Below are positions 6,323 through 14,224 of a stretch of DNA of 55,117 nucleotides, piece by piece. Below the pieces are notes generated by a model that worked only from the letters and a program-made list of their open reading frames with translations, was not told the origin of the DNA and ran no database searches. The stretch comes from CAYGTK01 sp964352775 (GTDB lineage Bacteria; Bacteroidota; Bacteroidia; Chitinophagales; CAIOSU01): assembly GCA_964352775.1 (NCBI GenBank), contig CAYGTK010000006.1, positions 1 to 55,117 of the forward strand, written 5' to 3'. A program made the position numbers and the translations under genes. Every line of letters starts with the position of its first letter. The first letter of the stretch is position 1.

Positions 6323-7503
6323 TTATTATTGGCTTATTATTTTATACTGTGGCCTATGGTGTTGGGCCAGATAGTACCGCTGTACCCCAACCCAAAGAAG
6401 GTAAAACACGCCAATCGATAGACATGAATATCTTATTCAGCTATTACGACCAAGACGGCAACAACTCGGCAGTAACTGGCGGAAGGGGTACTGAAAAGTT
6501 GACGGACTACTCTAGCACCATTACTTTTTACGTACCCTTAGATACTGTTACAAGTGTAACTGCGGCGGCTAGCCTTAATTACTATACTTCTGCCAGTTCA
6601 GATAATATTGATACCCGAAAGTCGTCGCCATCGCGTAATGATACCCGCAGTAGTATTGATATGGGCTACAATAAAGAACAACCCCAAAAGCGAACCAACT
6701 ACAGCCTATATGCAGGTGGCTCTATTGAAACAGATTACCTATCCAGTTATGTAGGTTCTGGTTTTGGAAAGATGAGCAAGAACAAGAATAGAAGTATTGA
6801 CCTTACGCTTAAAACCTACTTTGATACCTGGCAAATGATATTTCCAGATGAACTACGAACTACGGGACAAAACTCATTGGGCACAAATAAGCGGCGGACT
6901 TTCCTACTATCTTCCGTATACGAACAGACCTTGACTAAGAACTTACAGCTAGCCGTTATGCTCGACTTGGTTGGTCAACAGGGTTTGCTGTCTACCCCAT
7001 TCCACAGGGTGTTTTTTAATGAAAATGACCTTACCCCACCTGATGAAGTTCGGGTAGAGCGACTGCCTCAATATCGGATAAAAATACCCTTGGGTTTTCG
7101 GTTGAATTATTATCCCTTAGATAGGTTGGTGCTTCGTGGTTACTATCGCTTTTATGTGGATACTTGGGGGGTAATATCCAGTACTATCAGCATTGAAGCT
7201 CCTATCAAGTTAACCCCGCAGTTAAGCATTTATCCTTTCTATCGATTTTATACCCAAACTGCGGCAAACTACTTTGCCCCTTACGCAGCGCATGACCCAA
7301 CCGACGAATTCTACACATCTGATTTCGACCTTTCAGGTTTTAATAGCCATAAAGTGGGTGGAGGAATAAAGTACAGTCCGCTATGGAAATTAGGTAAGCG
7401 ATACGGTATGTTAAAGAGCATAGCCATCCGCTATGCCCACTACCGACGAACCAATGGATTAGTGGCTAATATGGTTACAGGAAGCATCACTTTTAGAATG
7501 TAA
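6307..7503 (+). CDS. DUF3570 outer-membrane-type protein
   Basis: The 398-residue protein has a signal peptide (MRLQLIIIGLLFYTVAYG). The mature part is typical DUF3570: an N-terminal ILFSYYDQDGNNSAVTGG motif, an acidic loop region, then many amphipathic beta-strands (YSLYAGGSIETDYLSSYVG, LVLRGYYRFYVDTWGV, LSIYPFYRFYTQTAANYF) and an aromatic C-terminus (TGSITFRM) that fits insertion by the BAM machinery. It is the last gene of the four-gene overlapping operon; the start lies inside the DUF4266 reading frame. Its 3' end overlaps the convergent ATP-grasp gene by 11 bases. The role is unknown; a barrel partner of the DUF4266 lipoprotein is the simplest idea. Confidence 0.92.
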   Translation: MRLQLIIIGLLFYTVAYGVGPDSTAVPQPKEGKTRQSIDMNILFSYYDQDGNNSAVTGGRGTEKLTDYSSTITFYVPLDTVTSVTAAASLNYYTSASSDNIDTRKSSPSRNDTRSSIDMGYNKEQPQKRTNYSLYAGGSIETDYLSSYVGSGFGKMSKNKNRSIDLTLKTYFDTWQMIFPDELRTTGQNSLGTNKRRTFLLSSVYEQTLTKNLQLAVMLDLVGQQGLLSTPFHRVFFNENDLTPPDEVRVERLPQYRIKIPLGFRLNYYPLDRLVLRGYYRFYVDTWGVISSTISIEAPIKLTPQLSIYPFYRFYTQTAANYFAPYAAHDPTDEFYTSDFDLSGFNSHKVGGGIKYSPLWKLGKRYGMLKSIAIRYAHYRRTNGLVANMVTGSITFRM

Positions 7504-8779
7504 GTTGGGGTAAGTATAAGTAGGTAGTTACTGTTTCTCCATGCTCATTTTCTCCAATAAGTTGAATGCTATTTGCCAGTTCATTCGCCTGTTTATAAAG
7601 GGCAATTTTATCTTTTCCTTCTGCTTGAATTTCAATGTATCTGTCATACCAATCTGATGGCCCATTCCAATAGTTAGCACTCATTAATGCAGCTCGATCT
7701 ATCTTTGCTTTTCCTCTTTCATCTACCACTTTGGTGATCTTGTAAATAGACTCTTTTGGCGAAGCCCAAAGTACAGCTTGTAGGTTTTCTCCTTTCGTAA
7801 ATGCTGTTCTTCTTTCCGCAAGAATTTGGTAGGGAGAAGTTCCCAAACTAGCAGTTATCAAGTCCATCAACCTATCGCCAGATGGGCGTAGCTGAAATTC
7901 AATTAAGCCTAACTTATTTTTAGGAGTAATGATAAACTCCCAATTGGAAATACAGTTTTGCACCTTCATTTCTAGCAGTAGGTCGACACAACATTTTTCT
8001 ATTTTCCTTTGCCAACTTTCTTCTAGATGAGGACTAGGGAAAACATGGCCTAACTCCACATAACTATTAGGATGAAGCCATTTTTCAGAAATACCTAGTA
8101 GTTGATGCTCGCCATTTACGGACAGTACGTGTGCTGAAAACTCGCTACTTAGGCCCATTTTCTGCCTAGGTATTGCTAGCTCGGCTATCACCCTTTTAGA
8201 GAAGGGAATACCCTTCATCATAGGCACAGAAGCCTCTGCTTCAAGGGTGCTAGTAATAGATCTTGATAAGGCAGGTATAGGCTCTTTATCCTTCTGCTTG
8301 CTTACCCCTATTGACCCAGAATAGCTATTGGGTTTAATAAAGTAAGGGTCGTCATTTTCAAAGAAACTAGCATCCTGCTCCAGAATTTTTTCTCCTTCTA
8401 AAAGAACATAAGGTGTTTGGTATAGCTTGGTGTTTTTCTTGGCATATTCATTCCACAGTTTTCGTCCCAAGTGTTTATGAGTTGATGCCTTGGCAGCTTG
8501 TTGTGGTAGGTAGTTATTCCCAAACTTTTCAGAAAGATTAGCTGCTATTTCAAGGCACATATCATCCAATGCCAAAATACTTACTTCTTCATTCGCAAAT
8601 AACTTGAAGAACTGATCGGCCAGGTCAGTTTCATTACTATAAAGCAGATACGAAAAGGGCAGTTGGCTTATTTCTTCTTTAGTTGAACAAGCCAACCAAA
8701 CCTCATTTCCAAGTTCTTGAAATTGCTTTGCTACTTCTTCTCTACCCCAGCGGTGTGCGCCGAACAATACTACCTTCAT
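7493..8779 (-). CDS. ATP-grasp domain enzyme (carboxylate-amine ligase-like)
   Basis: The product is 428 residues from the ATG at 8777-8779; a GTG directly before it is also possible. Residues 1-90 form a Rossmann-like pre-ATP-grasp domain (KVVLFGAHRWGREEVAKQF). The ATP-grasp core follows, with YFIKPNSYSGSIGVS (phosphate-binding Lys) near 150, an EFSAHVLSVNGEHQLLGISEKW strand region, and the Mg/ATP ligands WEFIITP...GLIEFQLRPSGDRLMDL near 285-312. This resembles amino-acid or peptide ligases of the BacD/carbamoyl-phosphate-synthase-like group, which join a carboxylate to an amine with ATP. The substrate is not predictable. It is divergent from the alpha-galactosidase gene with only 31 bases between start codons. 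Confidence 0.82.
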   Translation of the reverse strand: MKVVLFGAHRWGREEVAKQFQELGNEVWLACSTKEEISQLPFSYLLYSNETDLADQFFKLFANEEVSILALDDMCLEIAANLSEKFGNNYLPQQAAKASTHKHLGRKLWNEYAKKNTKLYQTPYVLLEGEKILEQDASFFENDDPYFIKPNSYSGSIGVSKQKDKEPIPALSRSITSTLEAEASVPMMKGIPFSKRVIAELAIPRQKMGLSSEFSAHVLSVNGEHQLLGISEKWLHPNSYVELGHVFPSPHLEESWQRKIEKCCVDLLLEMKVQNCISNWEFIITPKNKLGLIEFQLRPSGDRLMDLITASLGTSPYQILAERRTAFTKGENLQAVLWASPKESIYKITKVVDERGKAKIDRAALMSANYWNGPSDWYDRYIEIQAEGKDKIALYKQANELANSIQLIGENEHGETVTTYLYLPQLTF

Positions 8780-8810
8780 CACTGGAAAGAAAAGCTATAT
8801 TTTTAAGCCT

Positions 8811-10904
8811 ATGAAATATCGTTTTCCCCTTTTTCTATTCTTGTTGCTTTTATCTGCTGTAGTCTGGTCGCAACCTCGTACTATTGAATTCAGTAGGGTG
8901 GTTGTTTTCTACAATTATAATGGCGTTACCAAGGCCCTAACAGTATCGCCAAACGAAACGATGGAGGAACCTGAATTGGAGGTAACCTACGGCAAAAATG
9001 CTGAAGGTATCCATATGGTAAAGCTAAGAGCTAGGGAAGAGGTGACCTTAGAGCGTGCAGAGCTTATCGGCTCATTCGACCCTATGTTCGTTAAAAAGAT
9101 ATTCTGCAATGGTTACCAATGCTGGACCAATAGCCGTGAATTTACTTTTACGGAGCAACAAAAGCCTATTAGAGGTATGTTGAAAGGTGCGGCTAAGTAT
9201 TACAGTGATTATACCTTTTACGATTACCCTAGTGAGCCTGGCAGGCTACATGGGTGGACTTATACTTACATGCGAAGAAGTGAGGGTAGAATTGAGTTGC
9301 TCGGTTCGCTGAATGAGCATGATGGATTTACGCGCATTAGTTTCAATATGGAAACCCAGCGGGTGAATATTCATAAAGATTGCGAAGGCGTTGTTATAGA
9401 AGCAGGAGGAGAGTATGATGCACTTCATTTATTCCACACTGTGAATGCAGACACAACCGCATTCAGCGATTACGCTAAGGAAATGAACTATGCCGAGCCA
9501 TTTCATGTAAGCACAGCAAAACCATCTCAAGGCTGGACGAGCTGGTACCACTATTTCACCAAAATTGATGAAGAGATAATTCTAAATAATCTTGCAGCTT
9601 TTGAGGAACGTAAGGTACCCATCGACCTATTTCAGATAGACGACGGCTGGCAGGAAAGCGTTGGCGTTTGGACGAAGACGAACGATAAATTCCCCAACGG
9701 AATGCGGCCCATAGCTGATAAAATTCATGCGGCGGGTTACAAAGCAGGAATTTGGTTAGCCCCCTTTATCTGTGAAAAGAAGTCGGCCATTGCTAAAGAA
9801 CACCCAGACTGGCTATTAAAAACAGAGAAAGACAAACCCTTAGTAGTTGGCTTTAATCCAGGTTGGAGTGGTAAATACTATGCCCTAGATATTTATAACC
9901 CAGAGGTACAAGCCCATGTAAAAGCATCGCTAGATACCATCTACAATGCCTGGGACTTTGATATGATAAAGGTCGACTTCTTGTTTGGTTCGTGTATAGT
10001 TCCTCAAAAGGGGCGGTCTCGCGGTCAAGTTATGGCCGATGCTATTGCCATGCTTAGGCGGTGGAGTGGCGATAAGTGGATATTAGGCTGCGGTGTGCCG
10101 CTTGGTTCTACTATGGGGCAAACTGATTTTTGCCGCATCGGTAGCGATATTCACATGAAATGGGAATATGGGTTCCTAAAGCGGATGAATATGAATGAAC
10201 GCCTTTCTACCTGGAATAGCCTAACAAGTACCATTGGGCGCAGGCAACTTGGCGAGCATTTCTTTTATAACGATCCTGATGCTTTTGTGCTGCGAAGCGA
10301 AGCCAACAAGTTGAACGAAGAAGAAAAGCACAGTACTTTTTTAATCAACAATCTTTTCGGGCAGTTAATACTTACCAGCGATAACATTGGAGAATATACT
10401 CCCGAACAGCTGGAACTCTATTTATCAGGGTTTCCTGCTACGGAGAAGAAAAATGTGATAGTAAAAAAGGAGGGAGAGTTCTATCGTATCCGGTTTATGG
10501 TAGGCGATAGAGAATACTTAGCACTAATAAACTTAGGCGATAAGGAACAAGTAGTGGCCCTAGACGATAGAGATGCCTTTGATAATCAACGTTTGGTAAT
10601 GCACCAAGCCAATAGCTTCATAGAAATACCTGCCCATGGTTCGCGGTGCTACTATTTGCCTAAGTATCCTAATAAAATGCCAGAGTTACTTGGTGGTAAG
10701 GGTCACCTATTCTCAGGAAGCGAGATGGAAAGCATGGATGCACGCGCTAATGTTATCACCTTGAATTACCACCCAGAAGCTCAAAACCGCCCACCAGTAT
10801 ATATACTTATCCCAAGCCAATTTCCATATGCACTGGTAAATGGCGAGAATTTAGAACCTGAGACTATTAGTGGAAAAAGGTGTGTAGTCTATCGGCCAAA
10901 GTAA
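8811..10904 (+). CDS. GH36-family alpha-galactosidase
   Basis: The 697-residue exported enzyme has a signal peptide (cleavage near WSQ, residue 21). An N-terminal beta-supersandwich domain (to about 235) precedes a (beta/alpha)8 barrel with the clan D hallmarks: GWTSWYHYFTKIDEEIILNN, FQIDDGWQ, KFPNGMRPIADKIHAAGYKA, GIWLAPFI. The nucleophile is Asp389 (MIKVDF) and the acid/base is Asp446 (CRIGSDIHMKW). A C-terminal beta domain and an extra 80-residue tail follow. The enzyme should release alpha-galactosyl residues (or a related sugar) from oligosaccharides in the periplasm or outside. No transporter or SusCD pair is adjacent, so it is not part of a visible polysaccharide locus. A weak box TATATTTT (8796-8803) lies 7 bases before the ATG. 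Confidence 0.9.
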   Translation: MKYRFPLFLFLLLLSAVVWSQPRTIEFSRVVVFYNYNGVTKALTVSPNETMEEPELEVTYGKNAEGIHMVKLRAREEVTLERAELIGSFDPMFVKKIFCNGYQCWTNSREFTFTEQQKPIRGMLKGAAKYYSDYTFYDYPSEPGRLHGWTYTYMRRSEGRIELLGSLNEHDGFTRISFNMETQRVNIHKDCEGVVIEAGGEYDALHLFHTVNADTTAFSDYAKEMNYAEPFHVSTAKPSQGWTSWYHYFTKIDEEIILNNLAAFEERKVPIDLFQIDDGWQESVGVWTKTNDKFPNGMRPIADKIHAAGYKAGIWLAPFICEKKSAIAKEHPDWLLKTEKDKPLVVGFNPGWSGKYYALDIYNPEVQAHVKASLDTIYNAWDFDMIKVDFLFGSCIVPQKGRSRGQVMADAIAMLRRWSGDKWILGCGVPLGSTMGQTDFCRIGSDIHMKWEYGFLKRMNMNERLSTWNSLTSTIGRRQLGEHFFYNDPDAFVLRSEANKLNEEEKHSTFLINNLFGQLILTSDNIGEYTPEQLELYLSGFPATEKKNVIVKKEGEFYRIRFMVGDREYLALINLGDKEQVVALDDRDAFDNQRLVMHQANSFIEIPAHGSRCYYLPKYPNKMPELLGGKGHLFSGSEMESMDARANVITLNYHPEAQNRPPVYILIPSQFPYALVNGENLEPETISGKRCVVYRPK

Positions 10905-10905
10905 T

Positions 10906-10920
10906 GCGCTAAATTAGCGC
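10906..10920. terminator. short palindrome between convergent genes
   Basis: GCGCTAAATTAGCGC is a perfect dyad placed right after the alpha-galactosidase stop and covering the stop codon of the small minus-strand gene. It can form a 5-base stem and may act as a weak bidirectional terminator; there is no T-run. Confidence 0.35.
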
Positions 10921-11042
10921 CACACTTTACCTTTTTGAGTGGTGTTCTCAAAATAAAAGAAAGAGTTAAACTGCTTTCTTACAATGTTCCAATCCACTTT
11001 TCCGGGATTAAGAACTCTGAAATAATTATTCACTACTGCCAT
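10914..11042 (-). CDS. 42-residue small protein, uncharacterised
   Basis: A short reading frame opens at the ATG at 11040-11042 and ends with a TAA at 10914-10916. The peptide MAVVNNYFRVLNPGKVDWNI continues through VRKQFNSFFYFENTTQKGKVWR. It is basic and aromatic with no signal peptide; its composition and codon use look like a real protein rather than random sequence. It fills an otherwise empty 375-base gap between the alpha-galactosidase and the TPR gene, convergent with the former. The rest of the gap (11043-11279) holds only the promoter box at 11244. I do not know its function; conservation in relatives would settle whether it is a gene. Confidence 0.5.
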   Translation of the reverse strand: MAVVNNYFRVLNPGKVDWNIVRKQFNSFFYFENTTQKGKVWR

Positions 11043-11243
11043 GATATATGGTTTTAGTTAACCGAACTAGCAAATGCAAAGTAAGGGCAAATAGTTCTAG
11101 TAATCCAGTTAATTTTTCCACATCAACCCTAAAATAGGCATGTAACCTATTGATATTCAGTTGCTATAGGTGAAATCACGTAGGTCTAAATATTATTAAA
11201 CATATTGGGTTTGTATACTATGCTATACAGCTAGATCTTCTAG

Positions 11244-11251
11244 TACATTTG
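11244..11251 (+). promoter_or_regulatory. Bacteroidota -7 promoter box TACATTTG
   Basis: TACATTTG fits the TAnnTTTG consensus of Bacteroidota housekeeping promoters and lies 28 bases before the ATG of the TPR gene at 11280. No clear -33 TTG at the usual spacing. Confidence 0.45.
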
Positions 11252-11279
11252 GACTAAATTGCGGTCGTTTTCGAAGAAT

Positions 11280-12398
11280 ATGAAGCTAAATAGAACACTT
11301 TTCATTGTTTTAGCCCTGCTTTTGGCCAATTCTGCTGTTTTTGGGCAGCTAAGAGTTCCTGCCTGCGATGAAGGCGATGAGCTTTATCAAAAGGGTGAAT
11401 TTGCCCTAGCTATTAAGGCTTTTTCTACTTGCTTAGAGTTCGATAAGTTCAATGGGTTTAATTATTACAATCGTGGGATGGCCTATCTGCAATTAGATAT
11501 TAACGGCCGGGCCATAGTAGATCTTGAAAAAGCGATAGAGCTAGATGAGAAATTCATGCCGTCGTATTATGCCCTGGCCGAACACTACATGGATAAAGGG
11601 GAGGAGGAAAAAGCGATCAATTGGATGAACAGGGCCATTCGAATATATCCCCTTCTAGCATATAATTTTAACCTGAGGGGCTGGATACATTTTCAATTCC
11701 ATAATTACCCAGCAGCTTACAAAAGCTTTGATAAGGCCATACAGCTTGATTCTACTTACGCCAGTGCTTATAACAATAGGGGGTCGGCAACCTATCTATC
11801 TCAGAATATTGCTGATGCGCATAGAAATGACCTTTTGGCAGCTAAGCAAGACTACCTTACCGCTTTATTTTTCGACCCAGATCTGTCAGAAGTATATCGT
11901 AACCTGGGTTACATCCATATTTACTTGAATGAGTTGGATACCGCATTATACTATTTGGCTATTGCGGCAAAGCGAAATCCTAATGACCCCATGGTTCCTT
12001 ATTATAAGGGCTTAGTTTATAAACGGGAAGGAAAAATATCAAAAGCTCTAGAAGGATATAACCGAGCTATTTCAATTTATAACAGACTGGCTGGTGCTTA
12101 CTTTGAACGGGCTGAGATATATGTGAGAAGAAGAAATTGGGAAGAGGCCAAATTCAATTATCAGAAAGCACTAGACTTCGGTCGTGATACTGAAAAGGGG
12201 AGGTGTTATTATGGTTTTGCCTTAATTTCGGCCATCAAAAAGAAAGAAGGGGAGATGTTCAAGCAGCTTGAAAAAGCAAGAAAAGAAGGCTATTTCGATA
12301 GTAGAATAAATACCTTGGCCTTTAAAAAGGATAGCTTCTTTGACTCTTTTAGGGGTAAGAAAGAATACAAAGAATTTGTAAAAAGTATTCTGTATTAG
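11280..12398 (+). CDS. exported TPR-repeat protein (paralogue of 15971-17092)
   Basis: The ATG at 11280 gives 372 residues with a signal peptide (MKLNRTLFIVLALLLANSAVFGQ). An upstream TTG in the same frame is not a likely start. The mature protein is almost entirely tetratricopeptide repeats (about eight), for example GDELYQKGEFALAIKAFSTC and YASAYNNRGSATYLSQNIAD. It ends in a TPR-end-of-group segment (FKQLEKARKEGYFDSR...). One repeat carries an insert with NIADAHRNDLLAAKQDYL, found nearly unchanged in the second TPR protein at 15971. Such proteins scaffold interactions in the periplasm. It is monocistronic, with a -7 box 28 bases upstream. The partner is unknown. Confidence 0.88.
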   Translation: MKLNRTLFIVLALLLANSAVFGQLRVPACDEGDELYQKGEFALAIKAFSTCLEFDKFNGFNYYNRGMAYLQLDINGRAIVDLEKAIELDEKFMPSYYALAEHYMDKGEEEKAINWMNRAIRIYPLLAYNFNLRGWIHFQFHNYPAAYKSFDKAIQLDSTYASAYNNRGSATYLSQNIADAHRNDLLAAKQDYLTALFFDPDLSEVYRNLGYIHIYLNELDTALYYLAIAAKRNPNDPMVPYYKGLVYKREGKISKALEGYNRAISIYNRLAGAYFERAEIYVRRRNWEEAKFNYQKALDFGRDTEKGRCYYGFALISAIKKKEGEMFKQLEKARKEGYFDSRINTLAFKKDSFFDSFRGKKEYKEFVKSILY

Positions 12399-12443
12399 AA
12401 TAGCTTGAATCTAAGCGTTAAACTTATGGGGACATTTATCTTC

Positions 12444-12462
12444 AAGCAATCATAACTTGCTT
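12444..12462. terminator. hairpin between convergent genes
   Basis: AAGCAA-TCATAAC-TTGCTT forms a 6-base stem with a 7-base loop in the gap between the TPR gene (ends 12398) and the convergent small gene (ends 12461). No strong T-run, so it is only a probable shared terminator. Confidence 0.35.
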
Positions 12463-12766
12463 AAAGTTGCATGTGCTGTATCTTGTCTATGATGTGAGCT
12501 TTGAGTTCTGGGTCGGCATTTGAGGTTTCTATCACCTTTATTTCCTTCTCTTCGCTCAGGGTAAATCTAACATCAACACTTACTCCGCTTTCAGCAGCTT
12601 CCATTCTGGGAAATTTCATTCCCTCGGCTATTTGTTGTTTAAGATCGACCGAGCTTTTTTCAAAGCTTAATTCTTCGGCCATGGCCTTTTCTCTCTTAGA
12701 TCCTGGGTCGGCTGCAAATAGTGTTTGCACAGATACCACCAATAACATCAAAACTACACGTATCAT
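12461..12766 (-). CDS. small exported protein with TonB-C-like tail
   Basis: The 101-residue protein has a signal peptide (MIRVVLMLLVVSVQTLFAAD). The mature C-terminal half has the pattern VDVRFTLSEEKEIKVIETS...ADPELKAHIIDKIQHMQ, resembling the beta-alpha-beta layout of TonB C-terminal domains that occurs in many very small exported Bacteroidota proteins. There is no transmembrane anchor beyond the signal and no proline-rich spacer, so it is not a working TonB. The gene is the most downstream of three minus-strand genes for exported proteins (12461-13970) whose order suggests common regulation, although each pair is separated by about 60 bases. A TATACTTG box lies 21 bases upstream. Function unknown. 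Confidence 0.7.
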   Translation of the reverse strand: MIRVVLMLLVVSVQTLFAADPGSKREKAMAEELSFEKSSVDLKQQIAEGMKFPRMEAAESGVSVDVRFTLSEEKEIKVIETSNADPELKAHIIDKIQHMQL

Positions 12767-12787
12767 TCAACTCTTGTTAGGTAGACA

Positions 12788-12795
12788 CAAGTATA
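12788..12795 (-). promoter_or_regulatory. possible -7 promoter box TATACTTG
   Basis: Read on the minus strand, TATACTTG matches TAnnTTTG at 7 of 8 positions (one mismatch in the TTTG part) and ends 21 bases before the ATG of the small gene at 12766. Confidence 0.3.
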
Positions 12796-12826
12796 CGTGC
12801 TAGAAAGATAAAAGTTACGCTATCAG

Positions 12827-13570
12827 CTACTTACGGGTATTCCAGATACGCGTCATCAGTATTTCGCGCGAAACAGTAGTACTATCATTGGTCAAAGTAA
12901 GGATATTCTTGACCATGCCAACTGAGTTATTGAAGTAAATAGTACCCATTATGTTGCCACTTTCAGTAGACTGAGAGAAGACATTACACTCAAATTTTCC
13001 TGCAGGCACTTCCACATTCTCTACTGTACCAAGACTAGTAACGGTAAGCTCTTCTCTAAAGCGGAAAGGCCCGAAATAGCTATACGACTGATAGTAATCG
13101 TAACTAGGGTATTTATCAATTGGAGTAGAGTCGGCTTCAATGATCCAGCTCATCATGGCAGGTGGATTCAGCTTTATAAGGGTATCTATTTTTCTGTAGT
13201 TATCCTTTCCTACTAGAACGTGATCTACATTTTTGATGTGAAACAACTCTTCGTATACCTTTTTGGGGTCTTTCTCATCCAACTCTCTATTGTAGCGCAA
13301 GTTCCTCATCTTCCTAATAGAGTAGTACTGCTTCATGTTGAACAAGTACATGTTCAAAGAGTCGGATGTCTTCAGCATTCCGTCATCAATGGTTTGATAA
13401 TTCCAGTGATTACCCACCCGTAAAAATCTAAATGAATCGCCAACAGGTAAGTACTCTGGTTTTTCTGGCTCTTCTATAACAATAGGAGCTTCTTCTTGGA
13501 ATAGATCACAAGAACTAATGGTGAACACCATCATAACAGCTAGAAAAAAGAGGGAATAGTTGGCTTTCAT
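12827..13570 (-). CDS. lipoprotein of unknown function
   Basis: The 247-residue protein has a lipobox (VFTISSC, Cys21), a Pro/Glu-rich linker (QEEAPIVIEEPEKPEYL) and a beta-rich domain. Recognisable stretches are YLPVGDSFRFLRVGNHWNYQ at about 40-59, a central segment with KKVYEELFHIKNVDHVLVGKD, and near the C-terminus VEVPAGKFECNVFSQ followed by IYFNNSVGMVKN. The GNxWxY...VPAGxFxC...YFxxxVGxVK pattern is common in Bacteroidota and other bacterial lipoproteins of unknown role. It is anchored in a membrane, probably the outer one, as no inner-membrane retention signal is evident. A TAAATTTG box precedes it. No enzymatic residues stand out. Confidence 0.75.
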   Translation of the reverse strand: MKANYSLFFLAVMMVFTISSCDLFQEEAPIVIEEPEKPEYLPVGDSFRFLRVGNHWNYQTIDDGMLKTSDSLNMYLFNMKQYYSIRKMRNLRYNRELDEKDPKKVYEELFHIKNVDHVLVGKDNYRKIDTLIKLNPPAMMSWIIEADSTPIDKYPSYDYYQSYSYFGPFRFREELTVTSLGTVENVEVPAGKFECNVFSQSTESGNIMGTIYFNNSVGMVKNILTLTNDSTTVSREILMTRIWNTRK

Positions 13571-13588
13571 ATACAGGGCCTAAACTAA

Positions 13589-13596
13589 CAAATTTA
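13589..13596 (-). promoter_or_regulatory. Bacteroidota -7 promoter box TAAATTTG
   Basis: Read on the minus strand this is a perfect TAnnTTTG box ending 18 bases before the lipoprotein ATG at 13570. A TTG lies upstream (13609-13611) but only 12 bases away. Confidence 0.45.
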
Positions 13597-13631
13597 GGTG
13601 ATGAACGGCAAGCTAAACTAATATCATTATG

Positions 13632-13970
13632 TTATATGAGGTCATCTACAGTAAGAATTACCGAAAACTCGTTATTACCACTGGTATCCATTTCGCTAAA
13701 AGCAATGTTCATATTCATCAATCGCTCTTTCAACAGAGCATCCATAAATGGTATTTCCGATCGCACACTTATTACTTCCACATCACTGTTTTCTGATCTG
13801 CGCAAAAAAACCTCCACCGTAGCTGATACTGGAGCCAGTTGCTTATTCATAGTATTACTTATAGAGCAAGAGTTATGCTGTAACGACCTAGGGCTTTCTG
13901 CATTAGAAACTGCGCTGGGACTAATGGAAATGATCAATCCCTGAACTATACTGAATATAAGAGTGAACAT
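13632..13970 (-). CDS. small exported hypothetical protein
   Basis: From the ATG at 13968-13970 the product is 112 residues; an upstream TTG two codons earlier is less likely. The N-terminus is hydrophobic (MFTLIFSIVQGLIISISPSA) and probably a signal peptide. A spacer with serines follows, then a C-terminal beta-alpha-beta region: SATVEVFLRRSENSDVEVIS, LLKERLMNMNIAF, NEFSVILTVDDL. The layout is similar to the small protein at 12461-12766 (short exported protein with a TonB-C-like tail), although identity is low. The 248-base gap upstream to 14224 holds a possible promoter for the histidine kinase and no gene. Function unknown. Confidence 0.55.
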   Translation of the reverse strand: MFTLIFSIVQGLIISISPSAVSNAESPRSLQHNSCSISNTMNKQLAPVSATVEVFLRRSENSDVEVISVRSEIPFMDALLKERLMNMNIAFSEMDTSGNNEFSVILTVDDLI

Positions 13971-14224
13971 AGGCAAGTGGTTTTCTTGTCTTGAATTTAC
14001 AGAACTACTGTCATATCCTTCTTCTTTTTCTACAAACGCACAAATATTGTCGCTAAGCTATATGTTAGTGATAGACTAACTTATGTAGTTGTTGGCATTC
14101 CATTGGTCTAAGCTAAGCCTCATTCTATCCATAATAGTAGACTTAGCATAGCAGATGAGTTACTTTTATCGTTATAAACAGTGTTCTGAAAGCAGCATTA
14201 CATAACTACCGCCCGCTATTTCAT

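Noticed and set aside
12501..12803. 100-codon plus-strand frame opposite the small exported protein gene
   Set aside because: Shadow frame; the minus strand has a proper signal peptide and a promoter-like box.
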